64,000 nucleotides of DNA from contig NZ_CP018171.1 in NCBI RefSeq assembly GCF_001889605.1, positions 2,254,501-2,318,500 on the forward strand, read 5' to 3'. Below the pieces are notes generated by a model that searched no databases, was not told where the DNA came from, and saw only the letters and a list, made by a program, of their open reading frames with translations. The translations under genes were made by a program, and so were the position numbers. Positions 56,060 to 64,000 of this stretch are shown in pieces (position 1 is the first letter of the stretch; the number at the start of each line of letters is the position of its first letter). The stretch comes from Aquibium oceanicum. GTDB lineage: Bacteria; Pseudomonadota; Alphaproteobacteria; Rhizobiales; Rhizobiaceae.

Positions 56060-56812
56060 ATGGCCAGCCCAGCGGCGGAACTGAAGATGCCACAGACCGG
56101 CGGCGCGCAGCGCGAGCCGTCGATGGAGGAAATCCTCGCCTCCATTCGCCGTATCATCGAAGACAGCGATCAGGTCCGTAAACCCGAACCGGAATCCGCC
56201 CCGTTCGTGGCGCAGAGCGCTCCGCGCAAGAGCGAGGTCGAGGCCTTCCGCAGGGAGTTCGACGTTCCGGCGGCCTCGAATGGCTCCGATACCGCCGTCC
56301 CGGAAGTGAAGGCGCCCGAGGCCGAGATGCGGGAACTGCCCGAACGGGCGCAGCCGGTTGAACCGGAGGCCGAAGCGGCTCCCGAAACCAGCGCCACGGC
56401 AGAGGAGCCCGCGACGGAAGAAACCGCCAATGACGAATCGGAGGCCTTCGCGGACGAGCCGGCGATCGATCTGGCCGACGATCTTCTCGGCACAATGACC
56501 GAAGAGGATGAGGTCCACGTGCCGGCCGCGGCGAATTCGGATGCCGCCGCGCCATCGGCTGCCGTTTCGCATAGTGCCGAGCAGCAACTTGTCGACAAGC
56601 CCTCGATCATTTCCGAACACACCGGTCGACAGGTCGCCGCCGCATTCGGCGAACTGTCCCAGGCCTTCATGGCAAGCCGCCAGCGCAGCTTCGACGACAT
56701 GGCCGCGGAAATGATGCGGCCGATGCTGCAGGACTGGCTGGACAACAACCTGCCCACCATCGTCGAGAAGCTCGTGCGCGAGGAGATCGAGCGCGTCGCA
56801 CGCGGCAGCTGA
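56060..56812 (+). CDS. popZ: PopZ-like polar organising protein (DUF2497)
   Basis: A 250-residue protein with the two PopZ landmarks: N-terminal SMEEILASIRRIIEDSDQ helix, a long acidic P/E-rich disordered middle, and C-terminal helices RSFDDMAAEMMRPMLQDWL and IVEKLVREEIERVARG. In Caulobacter PopZ forms a pole scaffold; the rhizobial form marks the new pole. Several ATGs precede; 56060 has the best spacing to GGAG. Confidence 0.9.
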   Translation: MASPAAELKMPQTGGAQREPSMEEILASIRRIIEDSDQVRKPEPESAPFVAQSAPRKSEVEAFRREFDVPAASNGSDTAVPEVKAPEAEMRELPERAQPVEPEAEAAPETSATAEEPATEETANDESEAFADEPAIDLADDLLGTMTEEDEVHVPAAANSDAAAPSAAVSHSAEQQLVDKPSIISEHTGRQVAAAFGELSQAFMASRQRSFDDMAAEMMRPMLQDWLDNNLPTIVEKLVREEIERVARGS

Positions 56813-56953
56813 TCGCCGCTCCACGACAAGCATCCGTCACCGCACAGAGCGCGCCGGGCCGGGCTTAAAACGCTCCGGCCGGTCGCGGTTGACTTGCCAT
56901 GACCCTTCGGCTTTACACCGGGCTCTGAATTTCGCGAGCGCGGACACCCCGAC

Positions 56954-59860
56954 ATGCTGGACAAGACCTACGACGCCCGGAGCGTCGAGCCCAAGATAGC
57001 CCGCCGCTGGGAGGAGGAGCACGCGTTCCGCGCGGGCGCAGGCGCCGAGCATGGCGCAGAGGCGTTCACCATCGTGATCCCGCCGCCGAACGTCACCGGC
57101 TCGCTTCACATGGGCCATGCGCTCAACAATACCTTGCAGGACATCCTCGTCCGCTTCGAGCGCATGCGCGGCAAGAACGTGCTGTGGCAGCCCGGCATGG
57201 ACCATGCGGGGATCGCCACGCAGATGGTCGTCGAACGCCGGCTGATGGAACAGCAGATCCACCGCCGCGACCTCACGCGCGAGGATTTCATCGATCGCGT
57301 CTGGCAGTGGAAGGCCGAATCCGGCGGCACAATCGTCAACCAGCTGAAGCGGCTCGGCGCCTCCTGCGACTGGTCGCGCGAACGTTTCACCATGGACGAG
57401 GGCCTGTCGCGCGCCGTCATCGAGGTCTTCGTCAGCCTCTACAGGCAGGGCCTGATCTTCCGCGGCAAGCGGCTGGTCAACTGGGATCCGCAATTCGAGA
57501 CCGCGATCTCCGACCTCGAGGTGGAGAGCCGCGAAGTCGACGGCCACATGTGGCATTTCAAATACCCGCTGGCGGGCGGGGAGACCTATCGCTACGTCGA
57601 GAAGGACGCGGACGGAAACGTCACCTTCGAGGAAGAACGCGACTACATCTCGATCGCGACAACCCGGCCCGAGACCATGCTGGGCGACGGCGCGGTGGCG
57701 GTTCATCCGTCGGACGAGCGTTATGCGCCGATCGTCGGAAAGCTCTGCGAGATCCCCGTCGGGCCGAAGGAACATCGGCGGCTGATCCCCATCATCACCG
57801 ACGAGTATCCCGATCCGGCCTTCGGCTCGGGCGCGGTCAAGATCACCGGCGCCCACGATTTCAACGACTATCAGGTGGCGCGCCGCAACGACATCCCGCT
57901 CTATCGCTTGATGGACACAAGGGCGGCCATGCGCGACGACGGAGAGCCTTACGCCGTGTGCGCGGCCAGCGCGCTGGAGATCGCGCGCAGCGGGGAACTG
58001 CCGTCCGAATCCGATGTCGATGCGCTCAACCTCGTGCCGGACGCCTACCGGGGTCTCGACCGCTACGAAGCGCGCCGGCTGATCGTGGAGGCAATCAGCG
58101 CCGAAGGTCTCGCGGTCGCTACGACGGACGCGGAGGGCAACCCGATCTCGCTGGTCGAGAGCCGGAAGATCATGCAGCCCTTCGGCGACCGTTCCGGCGT
58201 CGTCATCGAGCCGATGCTCACCGACCAGTGGTTCGCCGATGCCGAGACGCTGGCCAAGCCGGCGATCGCCTCCGTTCGCGAGGGGCGCACGAAGTTCGTG
58301 CCCAAGAACTGGGAAAAGACCTATTTCGACTGGATGGAGAACATCCAGCCCTGGTGCATTTCGCGTCAGCTCTGGTGGGGTCACCAGATTCCGGCCTGGT
58401 ATGGCCCCGACGGCCATATCTTCGTCGCCAAGACCGAGAAGGAAGCGCTCGACCAGGCGGTTGAGTACTATCTCGCGGTCGACACGCCTTGGAAAGGGTG
58501 GGTCGAGGACAAGCTCGAGAACTTCGCCCCAGGCGAAATCCTGGTGCGCGACGAGGACGTGCTCGACACCTGGTTCTCCTCCGCGCTTTGGCCCTTCTCG
58601 ACGCTGGGATGGCCGGACGAGACCGAGGAACTGAAAACCTACTATCCGACCTCGGTGCTGGTGACCGGCTTCGACATCATCTTCTTCTGGGTTGCCCGGA
58701 TGATGATGATGGGCCTGCATTTCACCGAAGAGGAGCCTTTCCACACCGTCTACGTCCATGCGCTGGTGCGTGACAAGGACGGCGCCAAGATGTCGAAGTC
58801 CAAGGGCAACGTCATCGACCCGCTGGACCTGATCGACGAATACGGCGCCGACGCGCTGCGCTTTACGCTGGCCATCATGGCCGCGCAGGGCAGGGACGTG
58901 AAGCTCGATCCGGCACGCGTGGCCGGCTACCGCAACTTCGGCACCAAGCTGTGGAACGCGACGCGCTTTGCCGGGATGAACGGAGCTCGGCTCGATCCGT
59001 CGTTCCGCCCTGAGGACGCGAAGCTCACGGTCAACCGCTGGATCCTCACCGAACTGACGCGGGCTGCCGGCGCCGTCACGCGCGGCATCACCGGCTATCG
59101 CTTCAACGAGGCGGCGGGCGCGGCCTATTCCTTCGTGTGGAACCTCTTCTGCGACTGGTATCTCGAGCTTCTGAAACCGGTTTTTGCCGGTGATGACGAA
59201 GCCGCGAAGGCCGAGGCACGCGCATGCGTGGCTTATGTGCTCGACGAAATCTACAAGCTCCTGCACCCGATGATGCCGTTCATGACGGAAGAGCTCTGGG
59301 CGCTCACCGCGCCGGAGGGAACGCCGCGCGCGGACGTGCTCGCGCTGACCTCCTGGCCACAGCCCGACTTCGAGGACGGCGACGCGGCGGCCGAGATCAA
59401 CTGGCTGGTCGAACTGGTGTCGGGGATTCGCTCGGTCCGTTCCGAGATGAACGTGCCGCCTGCCGCGCAGGCGCAACTCGTCATGGTCGGCGCGGACGCC
59501 ACGACGCGCGAGCGGCTGGCGCGGCACGCGCCCGCCATCGAGCGGCTGTCCCGCGTCAGCGGGATTTCGGAGGCGGACGAGGCGCCGAGAGGCGCGGCCC
59601 AGATCGTCGTCGGGGAAGCCACGGCCTGCCTGCCGCTCGGCGGCCTGATCGATCTCACCGCCGAGGAAGCCCGCATCCGCAAGGAGATTGGCAAGACCGA
59701 AGGCGAGATCTCCCGCATCGAGAAGAAGCTCTCGAACGAGAAGTTCGTCGCCAACGCGCCGGAGGAAATCGTCGCGGCCGAACGCGAAAAGCTGGAGGAG
59801 TTCAAGGCTCTGCTTGCGCGCCTGAAGGTGGCGCTGGAGCGTGTCACGTCGGCGGGCTGA
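56954..59860 (+). CDS. valS: Valyl-tRNA synthetase
   Basis: A 968-residue class Ia synthetase. The HIGH motif is PPNVTGSLHMGHALN (about 42-56), the KMSKS motif GAKMSKSKGN (about 610). A CP1 editing domain with TTRPETMLGD lies between. The anticodon and C-terminal coiled coil (EIGKTEGEISRIEKKLSNEKF) are complete. Confidence 0.98.
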   Translation: MLDKTYDARSVEPKIARRWEEEHAFRAGAGAEHGAEAFTIVIPPPNVTGSLHMGHALNNTLQDILVRFERMRGKNVLWQPGMDHAGIATQMVVERRLMEQQIHRRDLTREDFIDRVWQWKAESGGTIVNQLKRLGASCDWSRERFTMDEGLSRAVIEVFVSLYRQGLIFRGKRLVNWDPQFETAISDLEVESREVDGHMWHFKYPLAGGETYRYVEKDADGNVTFEEERDYISIATTRPETMLGDGAVAVHPSDERYAPIVGKLCEIPVGPKEHRRLIPIITDEYPDPAFGSGAVKITGAHDFNDYQVARRNDIPLYRLMDTRAAMRDDGEPYAVCAASALEIARSGELPSESDVDALNLVPDAYRGLDRYEARRLIVEAISAEGLAVATTDAEGNPISLVESRKIMQPFGDRSGVVIEPMLTDQWFADAETLAKPAIASVREGRTKFVPKNWEKTYFDWMENIQPWCISRQLWWGHQIPAWYGPDGHIFVAKTEKEALDQAVEYYLAVDTPWKGWVEDKLENFAPGEILVRDEDVLDTWFSSALWPFSTLGWPDETEELKTYYPTSVLVTGFDIIFFWVARMMMMGLHFTEEEPFHTVYVHALVRDKDGAKMSKSKGNVIDPLDLIDEYGADALRFTLAIMAAQGRDVKLDPARVAGYRNFGTKLWNATRFAGMNGARLDPSFRPEDAKLTVNRWILTELTRAAGAVTRGITGYRFNEAAGAAYSFVWNLFCDWYLELLKPVFAGDDEAAKAEARACVAYVLDEIYKLLHPMMPFMTEELWALTAPEGTPRADVLALTSWPQPDFEDGDAAAEINWLVELVSGIRSVRSEMNVPPAAQAQLVMVGADATTRERLARHAPAIERLSRVSGISEADEAPRGAAQIVVGEATACLPLGGLIDLTAEEARIRKEIGKTEGEISRIEKKLSNEKFVANAPEEIVAAEREKLEEFKALLARLKVALERVTSAG

Positions 59861-60054
59861 CGCCCTTCCGCCCGATCGGGGCTTTCTCCGGTGCGCATTC
59901 CGGGCGGAGAAGATTAGTCCGGCCTTGCAAACCGGCGGGTTCCGGCGCACAAAGGCGCGTCACCCGGGCCGGGCCCCTCTGACAGGCGAGGCGTCGCCTG
60001 TGATGTCGGACCGATCGACAGCGCGCTGACGCGGCGCAACCTGCATCCTTTTCA

Positions 60055-60987
60055 ATGATTCATCATGAGTGGCTTTGGCCGGGTTTCCTGGCGTTCGTCG
60101 CCGCGATCCTCTTTTTCGATCTGTTCGTCCTCCACCGCAAGGACCACGTCATCTCGAAGCGCGAAGCGCTGATCACCGTTGGCGGCTACGTAACGCTGGC
60201 GATGCTCTTTGCGGCGGGTGTCTTCTATTTCGCGGGGCGGACCCGCGGGGCGGAATTTCTCACCGGCTATCTGGTGGAGCAGGCGCTTTCGCTCGACAAC
60301 ATCTTCGTCATCGCGCTGATCTTCAGCTATTTTCGCGTTCCGCCCGAGGCGCAGTATCGCGTGCTCTTCTACGGCATCGTCGGCGCGATCGTCATGCGCC
60401 TCTCGCTGATCGTGCCCGGCGTGAAGATCGTCGATCAGTTCGCGGTCGTCGGAATGGCATTGGGCGCTCTGCTGGTCTTTTCCGGCTACAAGATGATGAT
60501 GGCGGGGGACGAGATGATCGATCCCGGCGACAGCCGCATCGTACGCTGGCTGCAGAAGACGGGGCGCGTGACGAACGAGTACGAGGGTTCGAAATTCCTC
60601 GTCGTGCGGCAGGGACTGCTTTACATGACGCCCCTGTTCGTCGTGCTGGTGACGGTCGAGTTCACCGACCTCGTCTTCGCCATCGATTCCATCCCGGCCG
60701 TGCTGGCGATTTCGAACGATCCCTTCATCGTCTTTTCCTCCAACGTCTTCGCCATCATGGGTCTGCGGGCGCTGTTCTTCGTCCTTTCCGGCATGATGCG
60801 CGATTTCCACCACCTGAAGACCGGACTTTCGCTGGTTCTCATGTTCATCGGCGCCAAGATGCTGCTTGCGCATTTCATCAAGATCCCGTCGACGATCGCG
60901 CTTCTCGTGACGGCGCTGATCATCTTCGGCTCCGTCATCGCCTCGATCCTGACGCGCGAGAAGGAACAGGGCGACGAGCGCGGCTGA
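60055..60987 (+). CDS. TerC/Alx family integral membrane protein
   Basis: A 310-residue membrane protein with about nine TM segments. The two conserved acidic repeats LEQALSLDNIFVIALIF (VEQALSLDNIFV as seen) and VEFTDLVFAIDSIPAVLAIS define TerC/Alx proteins, which export manganese or protect secreted metalloproteins. No yybP-ykoY riboswitch was recognised upstream. Confidence 0.9.
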   Translation: MIHHEWLWPGFLAFVAAILFFDLFVLHRKDHVISKREALITVGGYVTLAMLFAAGVFYFAGRTRGAEFLTGYLVEQALSLDNIFVIALIFSYFRVPPEAQYRVLFYGIVGAIVMRLSLIVPGVKIVDQFAVVGMALGALLVFSGYKMMMAGDEMIDPGDSRIVRWLQKTGRVTNEYEGSKFLVVRQGLLYMTPLFVVLVTVEFTDLVFAIDSIPAVLAISNDPFIVFSSNVFAIMGLRALFFVLSGMMRDFHHLKTGLSLVLMFIGAKMLLAHFIKIPSTIALLVTALIIFGSVIASILTREKEQGDERG

Positions 60988-61307
60988 GCCGCGTCCTGTT
61001 CTTCGCGGAAGGAAATCTCATCACCGGACACAGCCGAGTGTCGATTCGGCAACACTCTTTCAACGCGGGTTGTTGTAGAAGGTAACGGGGGAGCCAATCG
61101 CCGCGATGCCGCCACAAACGGGTCGCAACTGGTTGGTTCACGGAGCGCGGCGAAAGCCGCATCTCAACAGGGTGCCTGCCGCTTCGCGGCATGAAAGACA
61201 ATGAAAGTCGGAACGACATTCCGGAACTGGCAGCGGACGGCGGCACGACGCGTCGCATCTTTCGCGCTTGCGGGATCATCGGCCGGGCGAGAGAAAATTT
61301 GACGGCC
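60988..61307. other. Intergenic region upstream of exoR
   Basis: 320 bp. An in-frame ATG at 61191 extends the exoR frame by 39 residues that look like non-signal sequence and are probably untranslated. No terminator or promoter stands out. Confidence 0.4.
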
Positions 61308-62108
61308 ATGTCCATGTCTGAGTGGACCCGCAAGGTCCTGGTCTGTGTTGCATTCGGAAGCTGCCTCTCGGTAGCCCAGAGCGCCCATGCGCTCGACCCG
61401 AACACCATGCGGGAGAGGGAAACCAGCCCCTGGGCGGTCTTCCGCAACGGGTTCTTCGCTTACAAGCAGGGGCACAAGCAGGAGGCGATCGAAGCCTACC
61501 GCTACGCCGCCGAGAACGGACAGCTCGGTGCGCGCTGGAAGCTGGCGCGCATGTATGCCGAGGGCGACGGCATCCGCCGCGACGACTACGAAGCGTTCAA
61601 GGCCTTCAGCGAGATCGTCCAGCAGGACGTCGAACCGGGCAGCCTGGAGGAGACTTATGTCTCCGACGCGCTTGTCGCCGTCGCCGGCTACCTGCGCAAG
61701 GGCATTCCCGGCTCGCCGGTGAAGGCCAACCCCATCGCCGCGCAGGACTACTACATGCGCGCGGCCGCCACCTACCGCAACCCGAACGCCCAGTACGAGA
61801 TCGGCAGGATGTTCCTGACCGGCGAAGGCGTGAAGGCGAGCGTCAAGCAGGCCGGCCGCTGGCTGCAACTCGCGGCCGAAAAGGGCCATGCCGGCGCGCA
61901 GGCGACGCTCGGCAATCTCCTGTTCCAGAGCGGCAAGGTGGTCAAGGGCCTCGCCATGATGACCGCAGCGCTGGAACGCGCTCCGGCGGGAGACCAGATC
62001 TGGATCCGCGAGTTGCAGGAGGAAGCCTTCTCGCTCGCGGGCGAGTCCGACCGGCGCACGGCGATCGCACTCGCCGAGGACATCCTCCAGAAGGGCACGG
62101 CGGAGTAG
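61308..62108 (+). CDS. exoR: ExoR, periplasmic regulator with Sel1 repeats
   Basis: A 266-residue precursor: signal peptide ending near SAHA-LDP, then Sel1-like repeats (AIEAYRYAAENGQLGARWKLA, AQYEIGRMFLTGEGVKASVKQA, AQATLGNLLFQSGKVVKGLAMM). Length, repeat order and the PWAVFRNGF-AYK segment match rhizobial ExoR, the periplasmic inhibitor of the ExoS-ChvI two-component system, controlling exopolysaccharide and motility. ATG 61308 directly precedes the signal peptide. Confidence 0.9.
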   Translation: MSMSEWTRKVLVCVAFGSCLSVAQSAHALDPNTMRERETSPWAVFRNGFFAYKQGHKQEAIEAYRYAAENGQLGARWKLARMYAEGDGIRRDDYEAFKAFSEIVQQDVEPGSLEETYVSDALVAVAGYLRKGIPGSPVKANPIAAQDYYMRAAATYRNPNAQYEIGRMFLTGEGVKASVKQAGRWLQLAAEKGHAGAQATLGNLLFQSGKVVKGLAMMTAALERAPAGDQIWIRELQEEAFSLAGESDRRTAIALAEDILQKGTAE

Positions 62109-62120
62109 CCGAGCCGGCGA

Positions 62121-62411
62121 TCAGCTTTTGTCTTGAGGACCGGACATCGGTTTCGCCGGCGATGCCTGCCGTTCAGGCAGGCTGATCGACGAGATCGGGC
62201 AACCCTCGCCGATCTTCTGCCACGAGGTGTTGTTGAGGACTTTTCCGCAGCGCGCCAGCCACGAACCGCTGGAAAGCTTCAGGCAGACCGTCTCTCCCAG
62301 CGTGTAGCGCTGGCCGTTGGCGATGCACATGCATTCGTCCGCCGAGGCTTGTCCGGGAAGCGCGAAGCCAGCCCAGGCGATCGCCAATGACAGGATCGCA
62401 AGTCTCTTCAT
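62121..62411 (-). CDS. Secreted cysteine-rich small protein, 96 aa
   Basis: A signal peptide (LAILSLAIAWAGFALPGQASA) is followed by five cysteines in the mature part (ECMCIANGQRYTLGE, CLKLSSG, ARCGKV, GEGCP) and a Ser/Pro-rich tail. Four or five periplasmic cysteines imply disulfides. No function is recognised. It converges with exoR at 12 bp. Confidence 0.7.
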   Translation of the reverse strand: MKRLAILSLAIAWAGFALPGQASADECMCIANGQRYTLGETVCLKLSSGSWLARCGKVLNNTSWQKIGEGCPISSISLPERQASPAKPMSGPQDKS

Positions 62412-62457
62412 GGGATGACCATAGCACGTTCCGGCGTCCAAGCGCCAGAAGCCATTC

Positions 62458-63246
62458 TCAGGCCGCGTCCAGGGCCAGTTCCACGACAGCCGGGACATGG
62501 TCGGATGGCTTTTCCCAGGCCCGCACGTGCTTTTCCACTGACGCCGCGTCGAGGTGCCGGGCGGCTTCCGGCGACAGCATCAGGTGGTCGATCCGGATAC
62601 CGTTGTTCTTCTGCCAGGCGCCCGCCTGATAGTCCCAGAACGTGTAGAGCGCCTCGTCCGTGACGGCGCGGATGCTGTCCGTGAAGCCGAGCAAGGAAAG
62701 TTGCCGGAAGGCGGAACGGCTCTCCGGCTGGTAGAGCGCGTCGTTCACCCAGACGTCCGGGTTTTTCGCGTCGATCGGCTGGGGGATGACGTTGTAGTCG
62801 CCGGCAAGCACGATCGGTTCCTCGAGCGCGAGCCGGTCTTTCGCCCACGCCTCCAGGCGCTCCATCCAGCCGAGCTTGTAGGTGAATTTCTCGGTGCCGA
62901 CCGGGTTGCCGTTCGGGAGATAGAGCGACACCACCCGCAGCACGCCGGCGGACGTCGAAAACACGCCTTCGATGAAGCGCGCATGGTCGTCGCCGTCGTT
63001 GCCCGGCAGCCGGCAGGTGACCTCGTCGAAGCGCAGCTTCGACAGGATGGCCACGCCGTTGAAGCCCTTCTGGCCGTGCGTCTCGACATGATAGCCGAGC
63101 GCCTCGATCTCCAGCCGCGGAAAATTCTCGTCGACCGACTTGATCTCCTGCAGGCACACGATGTCGGGCTGGCTGTCCTTCAGCCAGGTGAGGAGATTGT
63201 CGATGCGCGCCTTGACGCCGTTGATGTTCCAGGTCGCGATCTTCAT
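62458..63246 (-). CDS. xthA: Exodeoxyribonuclease III
   Basis: A 262-residue AP endonuclease/exonuclease of the EEP superfamily. Motifs: ATWNINGVKARI, CLQEIKS (metal Glu), LAGDYNVIPQP (Asp, Asn), IDHLMLSP and SDHVPAVVEL (catalytic Asp-His). ATG 63246 is the family start; the longer frame from 63324 has no ribosome site. Confidence 0.95.
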   Translation of the reverse strand: MKIATWNINGVKARIDNLLTWLKDSQPDIVCLQEIKSVDENFPRLEIEALGYHVETHGQKGFNGVAILSKLRFDEVTCRLPGNDGDDHARFIEGVFSTSAGVLRVVSLYLPNGNPVGTEKFTYKLGWMERLEAWAKDRLALEEPIVLAGDYNVIPQPIDAKNPDVWVNDALYQPESRSAFRQLSLLGFTDSIRAVTDEALYTFWDYQAGAWQKNNGIRIDHLMLSPEAARHLDAASVEKHVRAWEKPSDHVPAVVELALDAA

Positions 63247-63292
63247 GGTCTCGAGTTCCCGCAGTGCGCACTCATCGGCTTTCTGACCATAC

Positions 63293-63607
63293 TCATCCTT
63301 CCCGGCTCGGGCCAGCCAGGGCATGCGCGGGTCTGGCCGTCAGTTCGATGCCGAGCGCCTTCATCACCGCGATGGTTGTCTTGAGGGTAGGATTCCCTTT
63401 GTCGCTGAACGACCGGTAGAGCTGCTCGCGCGAAAGCCCCGTCTCGTTCGCGATCTGGGTCATGCCCTTCGCGCGCGCCACGACGCCAAGCGCGTGCGCG
63501 ATATATCCGGCATCCTCGGAAGCGAACGCCTCCGCCATGAAGGACGCTATTGCCTCGTCGGAGGTCAGTCCCTCGGCGGGGTCGAACGTCGTCAGTACCT
63601 CGGCCAC
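63293..63607 (-). CDS. higA: Antitoxin, HI1420-type (HigA-like XRE)
   Basis: A 104-residue antidote with a helix-turn-helix in GMTQIANETGLSREQLYRSFS (quoted region residues about 55-75). GTG 63607 lies one base after the toxin stop and has GGAAGGA at 5 nt; the longer frame would overlap the toxin. It should neutralise the toxin and repress the operon through the palindrome at 63914-63929. Confidence 0.85.
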   Translation of the reverse strand: MAEVLTTFDPAEGLTSDEAIASFMAEAFASEDAGYIAHALGVVARAKGMTQIANETGLSREQLYRSFSDKGNPTLKTTIAVMKALGIELTARPAHALAGPSREG

Positions 63608-63608
63608 G

Positions 63609-63905
63609 TCATTCCTTCCATTCTTCAGCCAGACGTTTGGCGGTTCTGATGTCCTTCGCCTGTGTGCTCTTGTCGCCGCCACACAGGAGGACAATGAGGG
63701 TGCTGCCGCGCTGCTGGAGATAAACGCGGTAGCCGGGACCGTGGTGGATGCGCACCTCGCTTATGCCGCCACCCACCGGCTTGACGTCGCCTACGTGTCC
63801 GTAGGCCAGTCGGTCGAGCCGTGCGAAGATCAGACCGCGGGCACGCTCATCCTTGAGGCGCGTCCACCACTTCCTGAACGTCTCCGTCTGCTTCAGCTCG
63901 AACAT
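63609..63905 (-). CDS. higB: Toxin, HI1419-type (RelE/HigB-like)
   Basis: A 98-residue RelE-fold toxin: FRKWWTRLKDERARGLI, GDVKPVGGGISEVRIHHGPGYRVYL and VLLCGGDKSTQAKDI are the family segments. It is probably a ribosome-dependent mRNA interferase. Gene order toxin then antitoxin is the reverse of most systems but usual for this type. No ribosome site precedes the ATG, and the promoter predicts a leaderless mRNA. Confidence 0.88.
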   Translation of the reverse strand: MFELKQTETFRKWWTRLKDERARGLIFARLDRLAYGHVGDVKPVGGGISEVRIHHGPGYRVYLQQRGSTLIVLLCGGDKSTQAKDIRTAKRLAEEWKE

Positions 63906-63910
63906 GGAAG

Positions 63911-63939
63911 ATAGTAGTTTTCGAACTACAAACCGTCAA
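63911..63939 (-). promoter_or_regulatory. Toxin-antitoxin promoter with embedded operator
   Basis: Minus strand TTGACG (63939-63934), exactly 17 nt, TACTAT (63916-63911). The palindrome GTAGTT-TTCG-AACTAC (63914-63929) fills the spacer and part of the -10, the expected place for autorepression by the antitoxin. The predicted start of transcription falls on the toxin ATG (63905). Confidence 0.8.
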
Positions 63940-64000
63940 GCGTCCGAAAGTTACGACCCACCTCGGGAGACATGCCCAGGTTGCAACGAAACGAGCCGGG

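Noticed and set aside
60000-60054. Manganese riboswitch upstream of the TerC/Alx gene
   Set aside because: No yybP-ykoY core sequence or stem pattern could be found.

Overview
The window is about 62-64% G+C by eye, densely coded, and reads as a chromosome segment of an alphaproteobacterium of the order Hyphomicrobiales (rhizobia and relatives, probably Phyllobacteriaceae-like). The basis is ExoR, a PopZ-type polar organiser beside pcm-tolC and valS, an Omp25/31-type porin-like protein, a DUF1236 protein, an HWE-type kinase and an EcfG-like promoter. No rRNA, CRISPR array, prophage or intact insertion sequence was seen. Assignments rest on motif recognition; no database search was run.

Layout. 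1-4.7 kb: a red-light sensing module (heme oxygenase, bacteriophytochrome kinase, Rcp1-like receiver, receiver-HWE kinase) facing a LovR-like single receiver. 4.8-15.8 kb: CYTH-CHAD protein, fused indolepyruvate oxidoreductase, Lrp regulator, kynurenine-formamidase-like hydrolase, stand-alone Lrp ligand domain, MFS carrier, RhlE helicase, outer-membrane barrel. 15.9-16.9 kb: NAD kinase and tRNA-Thr.

17.1-26.9 kb: a catabolic operon (Rieske oxygenase, reductase, branched-chain-type ABC importer, esterase, MarR regulator, SDR dehydrogenase) plus a convergent 76-aa gene. Both transcription units carry the same promoter/operator design (TTGACC, 17 nt, then TCTTCC-N2-GGAAGA), so the local MarR protein probably controls both. 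27.0-39.8 kb: an IclR-controlled cluster (M20 carboxypeptidase, fused hydantoinase/oxoprolinase, dipeptide-type ABC importer, DadA-like oxidase) that plausibly imports and opens an N-blocked or cyclic amino-acid derivative.

40-50 kb: housekeeping genes (rlmB, tRNA-Tyr, tRNA-Gly, tuf) interrupted by the most unusual object here, a 6.3-kb gene for a 2,095-residue protein built of 260 uninterrupted octapeptides arranged in 14 exact 408-bp super-repeats. 50-54 kb: small envelope genes and an islet with a truncated glycosyltransferase and a sulfotransferase-like gene at the 3' end of tRNA-Asn. 53.5-63.2 kb: core genes (tRNA-Cys, pcm, tolC, popZ, valS, terC, exoR, xthA). 63.3-64 kb: an HI1419/HI1420-type toxin-antitoxin operon with a promoter that predicts a leaderless toxin mRNA.
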